Assembly (NCBI RefSeq): GCF_030247195.1
Contig: NC_080672.1
Location: 393,097,037 to 393,161,036, forward strand
Direction of reading: 5' to 3'
Origin: Topomyia yanbarensis
Taxonomy: Eukaryota > Arthropoda > Insecta > Diptera > Culicidae
Length of the DNA: 64,000 bases
Under the pieces are notes generated by a model. That model saw only the letters and a program-made list of their open reading frames with translations, searched no databases and was not told where the DNA came from. A program made the translations under genes and the position numbers. Shown one piece after another: positions 56,705 through 64,000 of this stretch (positions are counted from its first letter, which is position 1; every line of letters starts with the position of its first letter).

Positions 56705-58382
56705 GTGATCATTAGGGTGGGGCAAATTGATCGTTTTTTCAGCACAGCACTTTTTTGGTTCCATTTGGGGTCCCAAATAACTGTGCAAAATTTGGGGTTG
56801 ATTGGTTTTGACCCGGCGTAGCGCATTGCGTTTGAAATTTGTATGGAAATTAGTATGGGAAAACCTACTTTTTTGCATTTTTAATTCTACAGACTACAAT
56901 TCTTCCTGTAGTATACCAACACATAAATAAAAGTGTAGTTCAGAATATGCTGAACAACTTTGCCGAAGAATGTATGGTGTTAGAATGTCTCTAAACCTAG
57001 TTATAGCTGTTCAAAGTTCGATACATCGAATTAAATGCCAAAAATCATTTTTATTGCCAACACTGCGGGTGTACCAATGGTATTTCATATAGCATTCCAC
57101 AATAACATCATATATTTTAGATTTACCACATTGGTATGTTTGGATGAATTATTTAAAAGCCTTAGCTCAATTTCATGAGCGTAGGTAGTTGAGCATTAAG
57201 GCGTAGTGAGGGCTGATGGGGGGACTTTAATATGTAGTAATTCAAACTGAAATATTGTCGAGTTGGAATGGTCAGAAGAAATATTTCAAAACATTTACAC
57301 AATGTCCTACGCATAATAGTAACGATGAAATATATCATACTGTATCCCTTTGCCTTGACTTTTATCAATAGAAGTTACGTTACAGACTGAATCAACTGAT
57401 GTCGAGTTGATATGTCAGAGGATTGCATTGATTATATTTTGGTTTAATACGCATTATGATTTGATATGCTCATTACAGTGATGTTCGTTCACGAGGCTTG
57501 AAGCTAATTTCTGGATCTCAACATGAAATCCACCAGATTCGTAGTTCAACAGCAATTTTTGCTTCAGGTGATCGAACAGCATCGAAATGAGCATCCCATC
57601 AAATCATAGTGCGTATAAATCCGAAATATAATCAATGCGATCCACTGACATATCAACTCGACATCAGTTGATTCAGTCTGTAACGTAACTTCTATTGATA
57701 AAAGTCAAGGCAAAGGGATACAGTATATTTTATTTCATCGTTACTATTATGCGTAGGACATTGTGTAAATGTTTTGAAATAATTCATCTGAACATTCCAA
57801 CTCGACAATATTTCAGTTCGAATTACTACATACTAAAGTTCCCCCCCTCAGCCCTCACTAGGCCCTTTTGCTCAACTACCTACGTTCATGAAATTGAGCT
57901 AAGGCTTTTGAATAACTCATCCAAACATATCAATGTGGTAAATCTAAAATATATGATGTTATTTTGGTGTGTTGTATGAAATATCATTGGTACACCCGCA
58001 GTGTTGGCAAAAAAATGATTTTTGGCATTTAATTCGATGTGTCGAACTTTGAACAGCTATAACTTGGTTTAGAGACATTCAAACACCATACATCCTTTAG
58101 CAAAGTTGTTCAGCATATCCTGGACTATACTTCTATATATATCTATATATTACTACAGAAAGAATTGTAGTCTGTAGAATTAAAAATGCAAAAAATTAGG
58201 TTTTCCCATACTAATTTCCATACAAATTTCAAACGTAATGCGCTACGCCGGGTCAAAACCAATCGACGCCAAATTTTGCACAGTTATTTGGGACCCCAAA
58301 TGGAACCAAAAAAGTGCTGTGCTCGGTTGATGTGGTTATAATTACGTTTTTCCATATAACAATGCCCCACCCTAGTGATCAT
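56705..58382. mobile_element. Long foldback element 2, with 8-bp target duplication
   Basis: The element is 56713-58374 (1662 bp), beginning TAGGGTGGGGCAAATTGATC and ending in the inverted CCCCACCCTA. Arms are nearly the full half-length: TATCAATAGAAGTTACGTTA at the left is exactly inverted near 57685. Flanks are exact GTGATCAT (56705-56712, 58375-58382), again nTnnnnAn. The two mirror-image ORFs around 57162-57368 and 57695-57979 are only the palindrome read from both sides. Confidence 0.92.
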
Positions 58383-58655
58383 CCACTGCAGAAAATACGA
58401 CGCTAGAAGGAAGCACGATATCGAGTCGACTAGTCTGCAAGCAGCTCTGCGCTACGACAAGAAAAATGAGGAGAGTATGATAAAATTCCTCAAGGAAATT
58501 AACTTGTTTAATATGTTGTAACTTGTATTTTGAATTGTAACTGATAACTGACAACTGCATTGAAAAATTTTCAGATAAAATATTGTTCTTTCGACACGAA
58601 TGCACTACTTTTTGGTGTAAAGTGTCGTTAACAAAAAACAACAACAACAAAAACT
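58383..58655 (+). pseudogene. LINE ORF2 end and 3' UTR
   Basis: Continues from foldback 2 with a Lys/Arg-rich tail (SLQAALRYDKKNEESMIKFL, then KEINLFNML and a stop), a short AT-rich UTR and a terminal ACAAAAAACAACAACAACAA tail. Confidence 0.65.
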
Positions 58656-58942
58656 ACACAGCAAGAAAAAGAACCTTAGCACTTTTGACTTTCAGCAATC
58701 TTGCAAAACCGCTGGGACTTGATAAGATTACCTAGATTAAGCAAATATTATATGTGAACATTTGAAGGTTTTATTTCGGAATTCATGGGTTTATGGGCAA
58801 TGCAAAATATATATTTCAATGATTTAATCTACTGACAAAAACTACCCAGAATTTAATCTACTGAGGATTACTGAAAGCTTCTAGTTTACGTAAAGTTTGT
58901 TAAATGTAACATTGCTGACACCACCAAAATAACTAGAAACTA

Positions 58943-59875
58943 TAGGGTAAGGTGGGGCAAATCCGACCTAGTAAATGGTTTTGGCTGTAATATGCTCATT
59001 TTACATCGGATCAATTCATTTTATATACCAAATTAAAGGTTAGACTTCTGGGCAACTTTATGTATATAGCTTTTTATTCGAATCTTGGAAAAAATTGAGA
59101 TATGAGTGTTCTACGAAAATGTTGATTTTTGCTGTTTTCAAAAATGGTGGGGTAAACTCGACCGCCTATGGTTTTGGTTGATTTAGTACAGATATTACCC
59201 AAATTTCATAGTTTTTCAATGATAATTCAATAAATGTTATAAAGAAAATATAATTCAATGTCAATCTTGGAATGTCAAAAGCACGATCAGTAGCACGTAG
59301 AGATATTCCCCCTTGCATCGGAGCAATTGCTCGACGAATACTATATTCATCACGTTTTTGTGTCTTTCGTTTGTAATTATGAACCATTGTGCAAAAAAAT
59401 AATAAATTGTAACAATAAAAATATATTTCGATTTGATAAATTAACATTTTCTTAGCAAAAAAGCGGTCGGATTTACTCCACTACTTAGAGGTCTGATTTG
59501 CCCCACCGCGTCATTTTTCATTACGATGCAATTAAAAAAAAATATGAAAAAAGTTGGACTAAATTCATCTATGCACCTTGTAGGACTTTAATCAATGAAT
59601 CTGAATCCGCTTACATTTTTCATGAAATCACTTGAACAATCAGAAATATCCTGTAGAGAATGATGCACAAAAATCAAATCAAAAGTTGTAAAAACACACT
59701 TATTGTCGTTTGAGCATCTCAATGTAAACTAATAAAATGCTGTCATACCACCATTATGATTATTTTCGATGCTCTACACGACAACATTGATATTAGTTCG
59801 CATAGTGCTTCAGAATCGCGATAACAGAGGGAGGACGGGTTTACCCAACGGTCGGATTTGCCCCACCTTACCCTA
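58943..59875 (-). mobile_element. pogo-like element
   Basis: TAGGGTAAGGTGGGGCAAATC at the left and GATTTGCCCCACCTTACCCTA at the right are inverted, extending to TCCGACC. TA at each end fits a Tc1/mariner-pogo target. It encodes a transposase N-terminal remnant on the minus strand. Confidence 0.78.
59252..59387 (-). pseudogene. pogo-like transposase HTH (psq/CENP-B N-terminal) remnant
   Basis: MVHNYKRKTQKRDEYSIRRA followed by ISLRATDRAFDIPRLTL is the start of pogo/Tigger-type transposases (basic YKRKT start, then a helix-turn-helix with SxRxAxxxFxIPRxTL). The rest of the transposase is missing and the frame runs on into unrelated AT-rich sequence. Confidence 0.75.
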
Positions 59876-60941
59876 AATATGGGTGAGCGTAATAATTTCA
59901 GCATCACTTGCTTTCGACACAGCGCACTTACTTCTCTTTTTCCCAAGAGGCTTTCTTTTAGAGTTGTCTGTTTTTAAATTATAGCAAATTATCCGTTTCC
60001 TGTGAAACTTTGGAAAAACTTTTGTGAATTCGTTAAACAAATATGTTGACACAAATCTGCTCAGTAATTGGTTTGGTTTTGAATAAAAATAATTAGCTTA
60101 TGATTTTTTTTGCAATCATCATCAAGATTGGAAGAGATGTATGACTTCTTGAAGAAAGTTGTAATGTTTGGCTGATTACAGAGTTGTTTTACCACTATTT
60201 GGGAAATAGTTTCAATTATAGTTTTTGAACCTAACGCATCAAAGTTGCACAGATAACGAAGACGAAAATGTCGTTGTGGTCAAACTAAAATGAGAAGAAA
60301 GCATTCCTCTTGAGAGTATAAAAAAGATAGAAGAGGTTCTCTTGAGTCGATTTCGATTGGTTTATTGTTTTCTTCCCTTTTCTCTCTGATTTACGATTAT
60401 CTATCTTTTTTTATTTCATGATGAGCAAAAACAGAAAGAAAGACTGTCACATACCGACGACACAAAATTGAAGCATTTATCCCAAGTTTTTGCCTAATAA
60501 ATTCACCTAGTCACAACATTTTAGTCGCTCTTAGTGGAGAAATTTTAACAGAGCCTTTTGCCTATTGATGTCTGGTCGCTGTGTTGTCGAGTCATTTTCA
60601 AACTTACATGGACATTAATTGGAAACGATTATAGTGCTGCCGCTGGTTGCAACATTTAAGTATATCATGTGAACTTAGCCTAAGAGCAAAAATTGAAAGT
60701 AAACATTATCTATCAATTCTTTGATTCATTGACTAATATGTGAATTTTTCTTTTACACATAGTTGTTCATTTCTATCTCGCTAGTGTACATTTCCGTGTC
60801 ATCATCGTAGTTGCTGACTTTATGTTTGCGAATATCTGTTTTCTTCCTTATTTCTTGCCCTTACGAGTGAACATCTTCAATGATAGTACTGGTTGTAGAT
60901 TTTGAGGTACTTTACGCAGCTTTCACGATTGTCTATATTAC
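59876..60941. other. No gene seen
   Basis: AT-rich spacer between the pogo-like element and foldback 3. Confidence 0.5.
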
Positions 60942-63153
60942 CTGAGCAGTAGAGTGGCTCGCGGTTGTATGGGAAAACTTCAAAATGATTTAAACTAGCG
61001 GGCATAGCACTTTTTGACTTCCTTTTGTGGTCCCAAATGCCTGTGCAAAATTCGGTAGCGGTTGGTTGCTTCCCGGGTTTGCGCATTGCGTTCAAAGTTT
61101 GCATGGGATTTTATATGGGGAAATCAATTATTTTGCATTTTAATTAATAAAGATCCCTATTTCACTGGTAATGAAAAACCAGCTACATAAAACTATAGTT
61201 CGAACCTTGGTTAACAACTTTGCCGAAGACCGTAACTAGCTACGAGTTTTCAAAAAAATAGTTATAACGATTTTAAAACTTATGGTAAAATCCAAATGCA
61301 GAAATTGATTAGTTTTTCCAACACTGCCGGTGCACCACCGACATCGACATTAAAAACTTAGATAAATGAGAATATATTCATCGCAGAGACTTGGTATCTT
61401 TGAATGAAATGTTCAGAATGAATTGCTGAATAAAATAGACGTAGTCAGAAAATGAAAAGAAGCGGGGGTGGGGGGGGGGGCTTGTGTACTCCCCAGTCCC
61501 TTTTTAGATTGTTTTATATAAGACAAAGAATCATTACGTCCTTGTAAAAGTCAACGACTGAACTTTCTTAATATTTTGATAGACCCAAATATGAATCATA
61601 CTACAATCTTTGTTGTGGGAAAAAACATTTACAATATTTAGGATTTACACCTACAAATTTATGTTATTTTTGCTTGATGCAAAAACTAACTCAGGTCTGG
61701 AAATCGCGTTGGGTTCTAACCTGAAGTATATTGCTGGTCCACCAAGATCAACAGTTTTTACGGCACTGTCTCAGCGTCTGTGATATATGGAGACAGTCAC
61801 AATAGTCGATAAAATAAAATCACTCAGGCAGGCAATTGGTGAGGGAACAAACAAAACTGGCTCATTCAATGAGTTTTAACGTCGCAAATGCTTAGTGTGG
61901 AAGTTTACCGTGACTTAACTTTTTGTCGGTTCCGACAGCATGAAGTAACAAGTTACTTTACGCTTGTCCGGACATGCCGTAGACTCAGGTGATTCGCAAT
62001 TCTAATGCCAAAAGACCCTGACTCCTACGGTAGCAGACAAAAAGTTAAGTCGCCGGTGAGCTCTAAGCTTGCATATATGATCCTTCCACGCTTTTCTAAA
62101 CTTTCTCCCTTCAACTCCTTGCTCTCCCTTGAGTACTATGGCTCTAAATATTGAAAAATATACTTCACCTTCCAATCCCTTGCTAATTAAATGCCGTAAA
62201 AACTGTTGACAAATTGACTCAATAGGTCGTTAACAAAAATGGTTAACAACAAAAATGGTAAAAATAAATACCACCAAGATCACCTCTGTTTTGCGTGAAT
62301 CTAACTCAATTTCATCAAAAAACGCTTGTTTGAAGTAACTATCCTGGTTTCGTTCCTAGATTTTCAAACGAAAACTTCAATAAAAACAATGCCGAGACTT
62401 CAAGGAATCTAAGGATATGCATTTTTTTTTTTTAATTCTGACTCTGAACGGCTAAGAAATAGGGTTTTAAAATAGGTAAAACTTATAAACCGTTGTACCA
62501 TTTTAAATGAGATAACAGTAGAGCCCTTAAATAGTAGCACTCAAACACGTAAGATTAATTTTTAATTCGACGGTACAAACCTGCGTTGAAGATGTGCTCC
62601 TTATGTTATACTAAACTATCTAAAAAGGGAACTGGGAAGCACAAGCCTCCCCCCTCCCTCTTCTTTTCATTTTCTGACTACGTCTGTGTTATTCAGCAAT
62701 TCATTCTGAACATTTCATTCAAAGGTACTAAGTCTCTGCGATGAATATATTCTCATTTGTTCAAGTTTAAAGTATCGGTGTCGAGGTGTACTGACAGTGT
62801 TGGAAGAAATAATTAATTTTTGCATTTGGATTGAACCATAAGTTTTAAAATCGTTATAACTATTTTTTGAAAACTCGTAGCTAGTTACCGGTTTCGACAA
62901 AGTTGTTAACCAAGGTTTGAATTATCGTTTAATAAACCTGGTTTGCATATTGAGTGAAATAGCGATCTTTATTAACGTAAATGCAAAATAATTGATTTCC
63001 CCATATAAAATCCCATACAAACTTTAAACGCAATGCGCAAACCCGGGAAGCAACCGACCGCTCCTAAACTTTTCACAGACATTTGGAACCACAAAAGGAA
63101 GTCAAAAAGTGCTGTGCTGAAAAATGTCATTTTCGAGCCACTCTACTGAGCAG
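60942..63153. mobile_element. Long foldback element 3, with 8-bp target duplication
   Basis: The element is 60950-63145 (2196 bp), ends TAGAGTGGCTCG and CGAGCCACTCTA, flanked by exact CTGAGCAG (60942-60949, 63146-63153), nTnnnnAn. Outer arms match foldback 2 in layout and partly in sequence (GCATAGCACTTTTT, TGGTCCCAAAT, GCGCATTGCGTT). The centre holds a second inverted pair (TCAACAGTTTTTACGGCA and TGCCGTAAAAACTGTTGA). Confidence 0.9.
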
Positions 63154-64000
63154 CTGCCACAAGCTTTGCAATTGTTTATATTCATCGATTTCTAAGCAGG
63201 GTAGACCGTAATGTGCTCTATTTTTAACAGAGATGGCACGTATTAATTTGATTACATGCTTAAAGAATTCTCTGTGTAACGATACTATCGCATTATGTTT
63301 TATACTGAATGGTCAGGTTGGATGGAAATGGATCGGTCCACCGACATTCTCACGACATAAACACACTTTGAAAAACCGGTAAGTAGTTCCTACACGTGCC
63401 CTACCAAATGTGACATGAACCTGCAAGTAAGCGGTGTCCGATCTTGTAGCGGAACATTGATTTTCTCATCGTCCATATATAGGAGGATCTTAACTATAGC
63501 ATTGTCATACACAACCATGTGTCTTAAGTTGTTTGAAAAGAATGGTTTCGTTTGGGATAATTTTTCGAGCGCTATGAACGCTGAATACCTGACATGGTAG
63601 AATTCGATAAAGGCTGCTTCCGAAAGTCTAACCTCTATTTACATCTGCAGGAAATGTTCCACATTATGAGTACTCGGTCCTAAACGAATCATCAATAATT
63701 TTAAAATCGCCGTATTTGGCCGGAGCACCACTTCTTGCTTCTGCTACTCACTCATCTCCCCAGATTAGTACAGCACGAATTATAGTAACGGTTTCTTTTG
63801 TTCTCCAGACAAGGCGCACAATATAAAAGTAACTATTTTTGTCGTTCGCTTCGCACAGGCTCGAGCTGAAGCATAAAGCATGTTTAAATAATATGACCCC
63901 CAAATTTTGTTAAAAGTCGACGAGTAACACGTTTGTTTTAAATTCATTTTTGAAAAATTTCGGAGGGGGCTCTAGCTCCCTAGCTCCCCTCTAGCTACGT
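63154..64000. other. No gene seen; dispersed repeat at the end
   Basis: The last 100 bp (GGAGGGGGCTCTAGCTCCCT) is related to the GGATCC/GGTCCGG repeat family. No coding region recognised. Confidence 0.45.

Larger units (their letters stand above)
51430..58655 (+). mobile_element. Defective I-superfamily LINE, interrupted by two foldbacks
   Basis: Order is endonuclease, reverse transcriptase, RNase H, CC-H zinc-knuckle-like region, 3' UTR, (CAA)n tail at about 58632-58655. ORF1 is not seen, so the copy is 5'-truncated or ORF1 is lost. Foldback elements at 54084-55858 and 56713-58374 split it. RNase H after RT places it in the I/Loner/LOA/Outcast assemblage; the exact clade is uncertain. Confidence 0.85.

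Noticed and set aside
57162..57979. Two nearly identical ORFs on opposite strands (minus 57162-57368, plus 57695-57979)
   Set aside because: They are the two arms of foldback 2 read outward from its centre; similarity comes from the palindrome and not from a gene pair.

Overview
The window is nuclear DNA from an insect, most likely a culicine mosquito (Aedes-like). This rests on short-intron exons encoding the end of a SLO2-type potassium channel, long AT-rich introns, and very dense mosquito-style transposable elements (TTAA MITEs, hAT-like foldbacks, RTE and I-type LINEs, a Mag-like Ty3/gypsy element, and P- and pogo-related DNA elements). There are no prokaryotic operons, rRNAs, tRNAs or CRISPR arrays that I can see.

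Layout. 1-5.9 kb: mostly AT-rich repeat DNA with one TTAA MITE, a perfect 28-bp-arm hairpin (1606-1665) and an unassigned coding-like stretch on the minus strand (4280-5184). 5.9-8.6 kb: a decayed tandem histone H3 array, with three recognisable H3 pseudogenes and four histone 3' stem-loops. 8.6-22 kb: intergenic DNA with several MITEs. 22.1-48.9 kb: the last six exons of one minus-strand gene, the SLO2/KCNT channel. All splice sites fit, and the reading frame is continuous from 48852 down to the stop at 22148.

The channel introns are packed with insertions. The last intron (30088-22460) holds a broken Mag-like gypsy element (about 23.0-27.7 kb, itself hit by a hAT-type MITE), an internally deleted P element encoding a THAP domain (27772-29504) and a foldback repeat. 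The 15-kb intron (46353-30900) holds many MITEs, a foldback at 42.2-42.65 kb and a 5'-truncated RTE LINE (43036-44738) with a 12-bp target duplication.

49-64 kb is repeat-dominated. A defective I-superfamily LINE (endonuclease, reverse transcriptase, RNase H) spans about 51.4-58.65 kb. It is interrupted by two long foldback elements, each with an exact 8-bp target duplication. A third foldback of the same type lies at 60950-63145, and a pogo-like element with a transposase DNA-binding remnant at 58943-59875.

The only gene that looks functional is the channel. Every other coding-like feature is a mobile-element protein or a pseudogene. Species assignment and family names are inference from sequence pattern; no database was consulted.
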